In this document: positions 18,544 to 27,660 of the stretch, piece by piece
Position numbering within the stretch: position 1 is the first letter of the stretch
Layout: every line of letters begins with the position of its first letter
DNA from: UBA9659 sp965208605
Lineage (GTDB): Bacteria > Pseudomonadota > Gammaproteobacteria > Pseudomonadales > Azotimanducaceae
Length of the DNA: 64,000 bases
Direction of reading: 5' to 3'
Assembly: GCA_965208605.1 (NCBI GenBank)
Contig: OZ242345.1
Location: 2,728,001-2,792,000, forward strand
Made by a program: the position numbers and the translations under genes
Notes under the pieces: generated by a model
What the model was told of the DNA's origin: nothing
Database searches by the model: none
The model's input: the letters and a program-made list of their open reading frames with translations, nothing else

Positions 18544-20934
18544 TCAGCCACTTTGATGCGCGCTTTTTCGCCGTCTATGAGATTTGCCTGATTGCTTCTT
18601 ATTAGGCTGCTTCTTGTTGGATGGCTTCTTGTCAGATTGCTTCTTGTCAGATGGAGCCCGCTTAGCGCGAGTCGTGGACTTGGTTTTACGAGACTTGGTT
18701 TTACGAGACTTGGTTTTGCGAGACTGGGAGCCTTTGATAGGCGAGTGGCTGAGCAGTTCAAAGTCAATCTTCCTTTCATCAACATCTACTCGGGCAACCT
18801 TGACCTTGACTTGCTCGCCCATTCCAAAAGTTTGATGTGTTCTTTCGCCAATGAGTGTTTGACCTTCTTGGTTGTAATGATAGTAGTCACCTCGTAAAGA
18901 GCTGACATGCACCAGCCCCTCAACAAATAATTCAGGCAGTTGAACAAAGATACCGAATCGGGTCACGCCCGAGATAACACCTGGGAAATCATCGCCGACA
19001 TGCGCACTGATGTAATCACACTTGACCCATTCCAGCACTTCATAGACGGCATCGTCGGCGCGTCTTTCGGTAAAAGAAAGATGCTCTCCATGGGCAGTCA
19101 GGCTGGATGTTGAGAGGGGTACATGCTGCGCTTTTTTAGCCTTACCCCATCGGCGAACTTCTTTGCAAGGCTGATTGCTGTGGATGATGGACTTGATTAG
19201 ACGATGTATCAGCAGGTCAGGGTAGCGCCTAATCGGGGAAGTGAAGTGCGCATACTGGGTATAAGCCAAGCCAAAGTGCCCTTTATTTTCAGGTTGATAA
19301 ACGGCTTGTTGCATGGACCTGAGTAGTGCAATTTGAAGAATATGACCATTAGGTAAACGACCTAGTTGCTTGGCGGCGGTTTGATAGTCCTGTGGTTTAG
19401 GGAACTCCTTCCCACCGAGTTCAATGTTGAAACCGCTAAGGAACCCTCTCAGATGATTGACCTTTTCCGGTTTCGGTTTTTCATGGACTCTATACAGCCC
19501 CGGCAGTTTGTATTTGGTAATGAGTTTTGCGGCCGACACATTGGCGCACAACATACATTCTTCAATAATAGTATGTGCGATGTTCCTGATGAGTGGTTTG
19601 ATCTTGTCAATGCGTCCATCTGCTGAAAAGTCAAAGGTTATTTCCGTGGTAGCAAAATCTACGGCGCCTCGTTCTTTCCTTCTGGCAATCAGCAGGTCAT
19701 GCAATCTGAGTAGATTGCTGAGGCTTTTCTCATGTCGTGGAAACTGCTTCTGCTGAATCCACTCGGCCACCTGGGTGTAGGTCAATCGTTCTTTGGAATG
19801 GATCAACCCCTCGTAGAATTGGTAGTGACTGATACGTCCCTGGGGGGAAAGAGTCATTTCACACACCATGACAAGTCGGTCAAGGTCTGGATTGAGTGAG
19901 CAGAGCCCATTGCTCAACTTCTCTGGCAACATGGGTACGACATACTGAGGGAAGTAAACAGAAGTGCCACGACTATAGGCAGCATCATCCAAGTGGCCAC
20001 CGGGCTGGACGTAATGTGCTACATCCGCGATGGCAACGAAGAGCTGCCAGCCACCCGATTGCCGCGGCTCGCAATAGATGGCATCGTCAAAATCTTTGGC
20101 GTCTTCACCGTCAATGGTGACAAAGTCCAGGTGCCTGAGGTCAGCACGTTGTGATTTTTGTCGCTCAGTAACATGCTCGGGTAGCGCCTCTAGTTCAGCT
20201 TGGACCCGATGAGAAAATTCAAAAGGAATGTCGTTGTTTCTAATAGCGACTTCAACTTCCAGTGCTGGCGTTAAGTGTTCGCCGAGGATGGACATCACTT
20301 CCGCTCTAGGGATGCCGTGAAGAGATGGCTGCTCAATGATATTTGCCACCGCTATCTGCCCTAGAGTCACTTCAATGCGCTCGCCAACGATTAAAATGGC
20401 ATGCCCGATACGGCGGTTCAGTGCTTCTAACCAGGCAACCTTCCGATTATCAAAATAAACCCTGCCAACAATCTGAGTGGTCTTTCGTTCAAGTACTTCA
20501 ACAATTTCCCCCTCGTCTCGACCGCGCTGGTCTTTGCCGCGGACTCTGACCAGCACCCGATCACCATGAAATACTACTTTCATTTGGCGCCGGGATAGGA
20601 AAATATCATCCCGTTTTTCATCACAGATCAAAAACCCAAAACCATCGGCATGGGCGGTAACCCGACCGGCGATCAATGCGACCTTGCTGGCAACAGCATA
20701 GAGGGTATCGGCTTTGCCTTTGTTTAGGACTAGTTGGCCATCTCGCACCATAGCCCGGAGACGTAGCTGCAAGGCTGAGGTCTCTGCTTCACCCTGGATG
20801 GAAAGTGTGGTAAGAATCTGTGAGAAGGATGCTGGCTCGCCAATTTCACTCATTAATGCAAGGATGAGCTCCCGACTGGCAATCGGATACTCATATCGCG
20901 AAGCCTCGCGGTCCTGGTGTGGATCTTTTTTCAA
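18544..20934 (-). CDS. rnr: Ribonuclease R
   Basis: Processive 3'-5' exoribonuclease that degrades structured RNA and, with tmRNA, defective messages; ssrA lies nearby. 796 residues: N-terminal winged helix (about 20-90), cold-shock domains, RNB catalytic domain with DGEDAKDFDDAIYCEP (metal-binding aspartates), S1 domain, and a Lys/Ser-rich tail. The tail contains three exact SRKTK units encoded by 15-bp repeats, then SDKK/SNKK/PNKK repeats. The start is TTG (20934) with AAGG upstream; the N-terminus aligns with E. coli from its first residues. The TTG overlaps the TGA of mod in the frame seen here, so the island ahead of it may drive or couple its expression. Confidence 0.95.
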   Translation of the reverse strand: MKKDPHQDREASRYEYPIASRELILALMSEIGEPASFSQILTTLSIQGEAETSALQLRLRAMVRDGQLVLNKGKADTLYAVASKVALIAGRVTAHADGFGFLICDEKRDDIFLSRRQMKVVFHGDRVLVRVRGKDQRGRDEGEIVEVLERKTTQIVGRVYFDNRKVAWLEALNRRIGHAILIVGERIEVTLGQIAVANIIEQPSLHGIPRAEVMSILGEHLTPALEVEVAIRNNDIPFEFSHRVQAELEALPEHVTERQKSQRADLRHLDFVTIDGEDAKDFDDAIYCEPRQSGGWQLFVAIADVAHYVQPGGHLDDAAYSRGTSVYFPQYVVPMLPEKLSNGLCSLNPDLDRLVMVCEMTLSPQGRISHYQFYEGLIHSKERLTYTQVAEWIQQKQFPRHEKSLSNLLRLHDLLIARRKERGAVDFATTEITFDFSADGRIDKIKPLIRNIAHTIIEECMLCANVSAAKLITKYKLPGLYRVHEKPKPEKVNHLRGFLSGFNIELGGKEFPKPQDYQTAAKQLGRLPNGHILQIALLRSMQQAVYQPENKGHFGLAYTQYAHFTSPIRRYPDLLIHRLIKSIIHSNQPCKEVRRWGKAKKAQHVPLSTSSLTAHGEHLSFTERRADDAVYEVLEWVKCDYISAHVGDDFPGVISGVTRFGIFVQLPELFVEGLVHVSSLRGDYYHYNQEGQTLIGERTHQTFGMGEQVKVKVARVDVDERKIDFELLSHSPIKGSQSRKTKSRKTKSRKTKSTTRAKRAPSDKKQSDKKPSNKKQPNKKQSGKSHRRRKSAHQSG

Positions 20935-22931
20935 TATCTGACCTTATTCATGCTATCTGACTGCCTGGTAATTAGTAGTAGTTTGATGATGTTTGTTTCC
21001 GGAACCTTGTGGGTGTTTATATTATTTAACAACCAAAGTTTCTTCACCCAGCATATCAATAATTTTGACTGCGACCTTGTAATTTTTTCGGGGGGGGGGG
21101 GGGGGGGGAGCATATATTCGCCTCTAATGTAGTCTGTTTTCTTACTCGGCAAGTCGCTTTCTACTATGTTGAAACTTTTGCCGTTGTAATCGGTGTCAAT
21201 GAGCACACAATCTATCTGCGCTCTAAAATCATCAATCTGTTCATTAAACATTGTGCGCTCAATGTCCATTCTCGCAAGAATTGATGGACTAATATAATCA
21301 TTTATTTTTACCTGTATCTGTTTGCTACTTTTAGTGATTTCCACATCCGCTTGGGCTAGATCACTGACGATCATACCTTCCTCTTGAATGTCTATCACGG
21401 TGATTCTATTGATCGGTTTTTTCTCTTCAGCAAGTTCTTTTCTAATTTCTGTTTCCGACCCGTTGCAAAACACGCTGATGTCGCGTGTCTCTTCTGGACG
21501 ATTGTTTCTTATTTCATCCTTAATGATTTGAATGTCCAGTTTGGTGAGTGGTCTATTCAGGTCAATTATTTTCGCCAACTGGTCACCGACTCTACCATCA
21601 AAAAATAAATCACTGCGTTTCATCTGTACGCCATATTTTGAGATAATGGTTTTCTTGAGTTCATTTTGTTTAGCAGGGTCGTAGTTATTCACCCGATAGT
21701 GGATTAGTCCGCGTTTCTTTTGTTGCGTATTATCTTTGTTCTTTTCTTTGATGACAGTCTGTAATCGCTTGATGGTGGTTTGAATCGCACCTTTGTTTAT
21801 GTCCGCCATAATCCAGCGGCGTCCCAACTTCTCGGCGACCGCGGCGGTGGTGCCGCTACCGCAGAAACAGTCAAGGACGATGGAATCTTCATTGCTGGAT
21901 GCCTTGATGATGCGTTCTAACAGGGCCTCTGGTTTTTGGGTGGGGTAGCCAATATGTTCGAATGAGACAACACCCATCCCCGGAATATCATCCCATATAT
22001 TATCAATGGTACTTTGTTCGCAGACCTTCCCATCAATAATTTCGCGATGATATTTAACACTAATTTTATTCCTTCCTTTATCTGTAGATATTGTTCTGGC
22101 TTTCTCATCTATCATTAACCTTGCGCCATCGGATACATAGATTCTTCCTTCTTCATGCAATTTGATAAGGCTTTCATCAGAATAAGAGCCATAATGAGAT
22201 GTGCGAAAATAGCCTCTCTCGTCTTTTTTGTATTTCTTCTCGGCTTCTTTTATGGAAATAAATTTTCTTTTTTGTTGACTATTCCATATTCCTTTTTCAC
22301 CTCTGCCGTAAAACAATATATAGTCAGCACTGAATGGCATATATTCTGCGTGTACTTTCATACCTCGGACTATTTGTCGGCGCCATGTTATAGCATTACG
22401 AAAATTCTCCGCTCCAAACACTTCATCTAACAAAAAACGCAAATGATGACTTTTGCGCCAATCGCAATGCAGGTATATGCTCCCTTTATCGCTAAGCAGT
22501 TCCCGTATTAAAATCAGCCGCTCATACATAAACTGCAAATAATTGTCGTTCGCCCATATATCCTCGTATTGCGTTTGCTCAATAAAAGCATGCCCCTCGC
22601 CTTCCAGTTTTTTATCCTGCCCGCGCAATTTCACCCGGCGCACATAATCTGCGCCTGAATCAAACGGCGGGTCAATGTAAATCAAATCAATCTTGCCGCG
22701 AAACCCAGCAATCAAAAGAGAGGATAGAACCTCTTTGTTGTCGCCATGAAACAGCAGGTTGTAATTGGCTTTGGTAAATATCTGGTAGGACGGCTCAGTC
22801 GGCGGCTTTTTAACACCAACCGTTTCACATAACTGCGCTGGAAAATGCTGCACTTGGTCCAACGGCTTCTTGCCTACCCAATGCAGCATCGGGCGACCTT
22901 TGACAGCGGATATTTTTAGTGGGTTTTTCAT
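20931..22931 (-). CDS. mod: Type III restriction-modification methyltransferase (Mod) with a poly-C tract
   Basis: DNA adenine-N6 methyltransferase and target-recognition subunit of a type III system. Beta-class order: catalytic DPPF at residues 87-90, the SAM motif FCGSGTTAA at 356-362, with GYPTQKPEALLERII before it. The central 100-340 region is the likely target recogniser. Near the 3' end a run of 19 C gives Leu plus six prolines (about 608-614). The 52 residues that follow do not resemble a Mod C-terminus. Shifting frame at the tract gives KNYKVAVKIIDMLGEETLVVK then a stop at 21022, which looks like a genuine Mod ending. The start overlaps the DUF1828 stop (ATGA). Strongly A/T-rich relative to rnr, suggesting transfer. 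Confidence 0.92.
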   Translation of the reverse strand: MKNPLKISAVKGRPMLHWVGKKPLDQVQHFPAQLCETVGVKKPPTEPSYQIFTKANYNLLFHGDNKEVLSSLLIAGFRGKIDLIYIDPPFDSGADYVRRVKLRGQDKKLEGEGHAFIEQTQYEDIWANDNYLQFMYERLILIRELLSDKGSIYLHCDWRKSHHLRFLLDEVFGAENFRNAITWRRQIVRGMKVHAEYMPFSADYILFYGRGEKGIWNSQQKRKFISIKEAEKKYKKDERGYFRTSHYGSYSDESLIKLHEEGRIYVSDGARLMIDEKARTISTDKGRNKISVKYHREIIDGKVCEQSTIDNIWDDIPGMGVVSFEHIGYPTQKPEALLERIIKASSNEDSIVLDCFCGSGTTAAVAEKLGRRWIMADINKGAIQTTIKRLQTVIKEKNKDNTQQKKRGLIHYRVNNYDPAKQNELKKTIISKYGVQMKRSDLFFDGRVGDQLAKIIDLNRPLTKLDIQIIKDEIRNNRPEETRDISVFCNGSETEIRKELAEEKKPINRITVIDIQEEGMIVSDLAQADVEITKSSKQIQVKINDYISPSILARMDIERTMFNEQIDDFRAQIDCVLIDTDYNGKSFNIVESDLPSKKTDYIRGEYMLPPPPPPEKITRSQSKLLICWVKKLWLLNNINTHKVPETNIIKLLLITRQSDSMNKVRY
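21090..21108 (-). repeat. Homopolymer tract: 19 C in mod (19 G on the plus strand)
   Basis: An uninterrupted run of 19 identical bases inside mod. Run length modulo 3 decides the C-terminus. 19 gives the 666-residue form ending at 20931. 17 or 20 gives about 635 residues ending at 21022. 18 or 21 gives a short tail ending at 21056. Such tracts slip readily in replication; they are also error-prone in sequencing. Confidence 0.95.
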
Positions 22932-23704
22932 GCAGCAAGCCGTGTTATATCAGCTTCTGCCTTCTCACGAAAATCGCCTAGTTGCGGATATTGTGCATCT
23001 GCATTTTTCGTGAGATAGAGTCTTTCCTTTCTCCCGAGGTTTTCCATATCTTCATGTACCACAAGACTGATAAATGGCAAGGTTGCTCGTTGAAATTCCA
23101 ACAAGGCAATAGCTGTCACTTTTGCCTTGTCGTTGTTGTGGACTCCAAACACATAAAAATTCCGATCATTGTGTGTTAGAGACCAATCTACGCTGATAAT
23201 ATCGTAGCTGGATATTGGAGATACTTCCGGTTTGGGATGAAAGCGTTCCAACCTAGTAGTGGTGTATTTCTCTAAATCTTCGTAGAACGCGCTTCGGATA
23301 ATCTCTTTATTCCAGTAGCGCATAGTGCATACTTTTTGAACACAACCTGCAAATTGCAATATGCCTTCAAATAGCATTTTAATATTCGTATCAAGATAAA
23401 TATTCCCCTCATTAAAATTAACGCCGTTGTTGGTAAGAATACTCTCGAAAATACTTTGTCTAGAATTACTACTGATTTGGTAAGTGTAGGAAAGGCGCAT
23501 CATAGTCATACCAAAATCGCATATTCGGACATATTCTTTGCCATTGGGACTGTCTTGGAAATAGACATCCACCATGTCGCCGTCTTCATGCAATATAGGG
23601 AGGATAAGTTGATATGTCCCAGGTCTCCGCTCGTAGACATCAAAGCCGGTGTTAGCATTATCACGGAGTTGGTTGATAACGGCATCAATGTTCATCAAAT
23701 ACAC
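22928..23704 (-). CDS. DUF1828-type protein within the restriction island
   Basis: 258 residues, no signal peptide and no membrane segment. The N-terminal 130 residues (INQLRDN...RPGTYQLILPILHEDGDMVDVYF and VRICDFGMTMMRLSYTY) resemble DUF1828, a small alpha-beta domain of unknown role seen next to defence genes. The rest is unassigned. It overlaps the preceding small gene by 20 nt, and its stop overlaps the mod start (ATGA), so it is co-translated with the system. A second in-frame ATG lies at 23695. The function is unknown; an accessory, regulatory or immunity role for the type III enzyme is inference from position only. Confidence 0.7.
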   Translation of the reverse strand: MYLMNIDAVINQLRDNANTGFDVYERRPGTYQLILPILHEDGDMVDVYFQDSPNGKEYVRICDFGMTMMRLSYTYQISSNSRQSIFESILTNNGVNFNEGNIYLDTNIKMLFEGILQFAGCVQKVCTMRYWNKEIIRSAFYEDLEKYTTTRLERFHPKPEVSPISSYDIISVDWSLTHNDRNFYVFGVHNNDKAKVTAIALLEFQRATLPFISLVVHEDMENLGRKERLYLTKNADAQYPQLGDFREKAEADITRLAA

Positions 23705-24188
23705 TCTTTTGTGTTAGCTTCAATTGGGGAAAATATTTTGACCAATTTACTACATTCATATCATTAAAAAAAATCTCAATAGCTTCTTCAAGAGTATTAT
23801 ATTTGTCAGTGGTTTTTCGATGACTTTCTTGTGGGTGGATGTTTCCAGACTTCAGTTCTTCGGCAGTTATACGATGTATATGAGGATTATTATAATGACC
23901 ATCATGCCCCCAATCTGTTTCTCCATGCAGACCATTATAACGAACTAGTGTTACAGTACCTAAAGCCTTATTTTTTGTTTTATAGCGCAAACCAATGGAA
24001 TAATTTTCTATGAATTGAGTGTTTTGGCGTATAAAGACCAAGAACGTTACCTTCTCGTTTTCAGTGCCATTTAAAGTTAAATCACAACGTTGATTACCAC
24101 TTTCATGTTTGTAGCCCTTGGCAGGCTCCCTCGTAATTATGGTCTTAGGAGTCGTTATAAGCTCTTGAATTTCTTTATCAGTTAGCAT
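23685..24188 (-). CDS. Unknown 167-residue protein in the restriction island
   Basis: I do not recognise this gene with certainty; it may belong to DUF6978, a name given from memory. It starts MLTDKEIQELI, has a mixed alpha-beta pattern, and a His/Asn-rich stretch GHYNNPHIHRITAEEL around residues 97-112 that could bind metal. No signal or membrane segment. Its start lies 11 nt inside the end of res and its end overlaps the DUF1828 gene, so the four island genes form one tightly packed unit. The base composition is A/T-rich like its neighbours. Confidence 0.6.
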   Translation of the reverse strand: MLTDKEIQELITTPKTIITREPAKGYKHESGNQRCDLTLNGTENEKVTFLVFIRQNTQFIENYSIGLRYKTKNKALGTVTLVRYNGLHGETDWGHDGHYNNPHIHRITAEELKSGNIHPQESHRKTTDKYNTLEEAIEIFFNDMNVVNWSKYFPQLKLTQKSVFDEH

Positions 24189-26790
24189 GTCTAATTTTTA
24201 ACCAATTTGCTATAGGTTTCATTTCTGCAACGCCCACATGGCTCGTGTCTGTATAAACAACATGATATTTGAACTTTTCTGGTTGTATTTTTCGCAACTT
24301 TTCGACAGCCTTTTGCTTTGCCTGCACTATTTTATCTCCGCGTTCCCTCTCTGCCTTAATCTCAATAATATAAAACTCACCAGTCTTCTTGACCAAAACA
24401 AAATCGGGGAAGTAATGATGATAGCGTTTATCCTCGCCTAAATACTCAAAATGAAAGTCTGTTTTCTTTGGATCGGTTAATCCACCGGTAAATAGAAATG
24501 CTGCCACTTCATCTGCTTTTGTATCAAGCATGTGTAAAACCTGCCGAAAAAAGGAACCCTCTGGTTGGCTATCAAAATTATAAGGCGTGTAATGGAAGCT
24601 CAAATCGTGTTGATCTTGATATTTCTCACTATTGGCAAGCAGGTCTGTGCTTTTCATCTGCTCATAAGTGCTTTTGAGCAAACGCAAGTGGTGAACAAGA
24701 GTTGTTCCGTCCTTTTCGTCCTTCTCAAAAATATCTTCGCCATTTTCATCTTTAACCCGAATCAATGCCATCACATCCGTGATCTTTTCTTCGATTCTTT
24801 GGTAATTCGCTTGCTGTGTTTCTACCTGCTGAAACAATCCATATAAGTGATTGTTTGGAAGTTCACCTTGGGGATATAACGCATTAAGTTGTTTCAATAT
24901 TGGCATCACTGGCACATGATATTTTGAAGCGATCTTCCAAGCAACAGCGTGGCAAGTCATCACTTTTTTGCCGGCTGGCAATGTTTTGGTGTCGCCAGTG
25001 GGTAGCAGGATTTCTCGTGGGCCACTGAAATCCGGGCTAAGTGTGTTACGCAATATGGCAGGTATTGCTTGCGATTTTGGTTTCTTCAATATGACCGCTT
25101 CGTCGGATGTATCAGTCCGTACGGCACGCCTGATGGTGCGGGTGATTTCCAACTTTGGCAGTTCAGTTTTTAAGATGCGTACGGTGACAGTTTCTTTATC
25201 CCGCATTTGTTCTTTAAGTCGGTTAAGGTCAGTGCCGAAATTGTCTTGCAGTTCCTTGTCCAGGATTTTGGCATTAGCAGCGTCCAAAAATATTTTTGCC
25301 GAATGTGTATTTTCTGGCACCTGTCGCAAACAACGAGTTGCCGCTTGTAGCACATAATTGTTGCTGGTTGTTTGCTCTTTAATGAGGGCGCAGGCGAACA
25401 AACTAGGGCAGTTCCAGCCTTCTACCCCCTTGCCTATGAGCAGGATAACTCGCTTTTGGCTGGTGGGATTGTTGAGTCGCTTGAATTCATCTACTTCCGC
25501 AGCGCTTGATGTCTGGGTATTGATTAATATCTGTGTGATGTCTTCTCCGAATTCTGTCATAGCCTGTTCAATCAACACACGAGACTCGTTCAAGTGATTT
25601 TGCGTTTTGAAATAAAAAGCAATCTTCGCCTTGGCACCGTTAGCAAGCGAAACTTTGCCGTAGGTCTGGAAAAACTCCCGAATGATGTCTTCAAATACTT
25701 CCTGGTCAGATTGCTCCCCCATGTCATATTGATGAATCCCATTGTTAAGGTCTTTCAGAATGTTGTCCTTGATACCATCGCCAAGCCCATACCAGACAAT
25801 CACTTCTTTTAGTATTTGCTTTTTGTAGTAGGGCGTGCCGGTGGTGTTGATCACTGCCACTATGGAGGTTTTGGCATGTATGTAGTTGATTGTCTCGCGC
25901 ACTCTTTTTAATTTATCAAAGGTGTTGCCATAAGTATGATGTGCCTCATCCGAAAATACCCCGAGATCTGGCAGACTTGTGATTTTTTGTAGTCTTAGAT
26001 TTGCTTCTACTATGTCGTGTTCAAAGGCTTCTTGTTGTTGATTTTTTCGTCTATTGGCACGAAGACTTATTTTTTCTGTGTTGGTTACAATCAAGTTATA
26101 ACTGCTACCTCGCTGTGTTTGTATCTCTTTTCCTTTATTCGGAAACTCTATCTTTAAATTAGCGAGAAAATCACGATTAAGATCGGGCGGTAAAATTTTC
26201 TCATAAGGTATGTCGCTGAGTTCGCGTAAACTTTCTATGATTGTTGTGCCGGGCGCAAATACCAGCGCGTTTTTCATAAAAGTTCCCTTGGGGTAGCGTA
26301 AAGACATGGCAAATTCGGTGGCGATAATGGCACCGATTAATACGGTTTTCCCAGCCCCCATCGCCAGGGCGAGGATGTAGCTGGGGTAATCTAAAATTGC
26401 CGCTTCGTGCGCCGCTACCAATTTGTTTTTTTGTGCTTGCTCCCAATTTTTGATTTCACTGTCAATGATCGCGTCAACAGAAGTTGCATAACGGAGAGCA
26501 TCATCAGATAGCGGAACACCCATAGCCGTTGCAAAATCAGCCTGGTCTGGATAATAGCCCTTGTACAAATCCATTATGTGGGGGGTGTTTTTGATCAAGC
26601 GAACGAACCAGTAGGTCTCCAGTGCTACAAACTGCGGCTCGCGTAGAAACTTGAGAAAGGGACTAGCTTCTTGAGCTTCTCTTTGGAAAGTAAGAATTTC
26701 GCCAATCAGCGGAAAATCGGTACAGTCATATCCGCGTCTGCGCCATTGGGCAACCTCAGTAGCGAGTGAGTTGAATAGTGTATTTTCCAT
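24178..26790 (-). CDS. res: Type III restriction enzyme Res subunit
   Basis: ATP-dependent helicase-nuclease that cuts DNA together with Mod. About 870 residues from ATG 26790. Helicase motif I is MGAGKTVLIGA (about 160-170), motif II is SDEAHHTYG (about 290), motif VI region is QAATRCLRQVP. The C-terminal nuclease is of PD-(D/E)XK type, with YFPDFVLV and later FYIIEIKAER. An upstream in-frame ATG (26835) exists, but TATAAT lies between the two, 8 bases before ATG 26790; this favours the later start and possibly a leaderless message. Res comes first in the operon, the reverse of the common mod-res order. Confidence 0.92.
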   Translation of the reverse strand: MENTLFNSLATEVAQWRRRGYDCTDFPLIGEILTFQREAQEASPFLKFLREPQFVALETYWFVRLIKNTPHIMDLYKGYYPDQADFATAMGVPLSDDALRYATSVDAIIDSEIKNWEQAQKNKLVAAHEAAILDYPSYILALAMGAGKTVLIGAIIATEFAMSLRYPKGTFMKNALVFAPGTTIIESLRELSDIPYEKILPPDLNRDFLANLKIEFPNKGKEIQTQRGSSYNLIVTNTEKISLRANRRKNQQQEAFEHDIVEANLRLQKITSLPDLGVFSDEAHHTYGNTFDKLKRVRETINYIHAKTSIVAVINTTGTPYYKKQILKEVIVWYGLGDGIKDNILKDLNNGIHQYDMGEQSDQEVFEDIIREFFQTYGKVSLANGAKAKIAFYFKTQNHLNESRVLIEQAMTEFGEDITQILINTQTSSAAEVDEFKRLNNPTSQKRVILLIGKGVEGWNCPSLFACALIKEQTTSNNYVLQAATRCLRQVPENTHSAKIFLDAANAKILDKELQDNFGTDLNRLKEQMRDKETVTVRILKTELPKLEITRTIRRAVRTDTSDEAVILKKPKSQAIPAILRNTLSPDFSGPREILLPTGDTKTLPAGKKVMTCHAVAWKIASKYHVPVMPILKQLNALYPQGELPNNHLYGLFQQVETQQANYQRIEEKITDVMALIRVKDENGEDIFEKDEKDGTTLVHHLRLLKSTYEQMKSTDLLANSEKYQDQHDLSFHYTPYNFDSQPEGSFFRQVLHMLDTKADEVAAFLFTGGLTDPKKTDFHFEYLGEDKRYHHYFPDFVLVKKTGEFYIIEIKAERERGDKIVQAKQKAVEKLRKIQPEKFKYHVVYTDTSHVGVAEMKPIANWLKIRHAN

Positions 26791-26906
26791 ATTGGGATTA
26801 TAAGATACTCTGATATAGACAGGATGAATTAGCAACCATGCCGGGCGGAAATACAGAAAGTTTCTTGTTTCCCATAAGTTTTGATACTATGCAGAGTCAA
26901 TTAAAA

Positions 26907-26993
26907 GCCCAGATGGCGGAATTGGTAGACGCGCCAGCTTCAGGTGCTGGTCTACGTAAGTAGGTGGAGGTTCAAGTCCTCTTCTGGGCACCA
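26907..26993 (+). tRNA. tRNA-Leu(CAG)
   Basis: An 87-nt class II tRNA: acceptor stem GCCCAGA/TCTGGGC, D-arm with AATTGGTAGACGCG, anticodon stem CCAGC/GCTGG with anticodon CAG, long variable arm, T-loop TTCAAGT and encoded CCA. In related genomes it sits directly before rnr; here the restriction island lies between them. Confidence 0.97.
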
Positions 26994-27087
26994 CTCATAG
27001 TATCAATAGTTCGGCATCCTAGAGGGTAGCCTGAGGCTGAGCCGAGATTAGTATCTGGCTCAGAAAAGTCTGGTGGAGGCGGCGGGA

Positions 27088-27448
27088 CAGCAGTTCCGTA
27101 TCTTTCAATACGGGCTGGACTATTCCTTCACCTGTCTGCTACTGCGGACAGGGGAGGGCGTCTTGTGGTGTTACCCACCCTAGTACTTCTTGGCGGGGCA
27201 AGATCAAGGCGCACACCTTTTACATGTGCAACCCTGCATGCCATGTGCAACCTTGGATGTGTAGCCATGCATGTATAGCCATGCATGCATAACACCGCTT
27301 TAGAAGCCTATGAGTCTCTAGCCGGCTTATCGGTTTCCCGTTCACCGGACGGCGTTGGCATAGGATTCCATCTGAAAGATCCCTTAGCGTTCACCGTATG
27401 AGCCCTCTTTTCCATTGAGGATCACTCCTCAAGGCGACCATTTTCACA
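27088..27448 (-). other. Group I intron in the ssrA T-loop
   Basis: 361 nt. The 5' exon ends in U and the intron ends in G, as group I splicing requires. P1 pairs exon CGAU (27452-27449) with intron GUCG, giving a U-G pair at the splice site, and is closed by a GAAA tetraloop (27445-27442). P7 can form between AGACU (R element, 27317-27313) and AGUC (S element GGAAUAGUCC, 27121-27118). A GAAA-capped hairpin CCGUAUU/GAUACGG fits P9 just before the 3' site. No homing-endonuclease frame is present. The P3-P8 side carries short direct repeats (27223-27287). Splicing should be autocatalytic with guanosine. Confidence 0.88.
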
Positions 27449-27660
27449 ATCGAACCCGCGTCCGCCAGTTCTCCGCCTTCGGCTCTACATGCTTAGCTTG
27501 CCTATTGGTTCACCTTTTACTTGCCCGGCAAGCAGGGAATAAAAAGGCTAGCTTGCTTTGTTTCTGACTGCTTTAACCACAAGCGGGGTCTGGCAGCGGT
27601 CCCATGAACCGTGCCCCCAGTTCAGATGCATGGGCACATCCTCGCCGGGGTAAGCTGGAT

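Noticed and set aside
27071..27448. ssrA looked like a pseudogene with a destroyed T-arm
   Set aside because: The missing T-stem half, acceptor strand and CCA are present 361 nt further on, with group I intron features between, so the gene is split, not dead.
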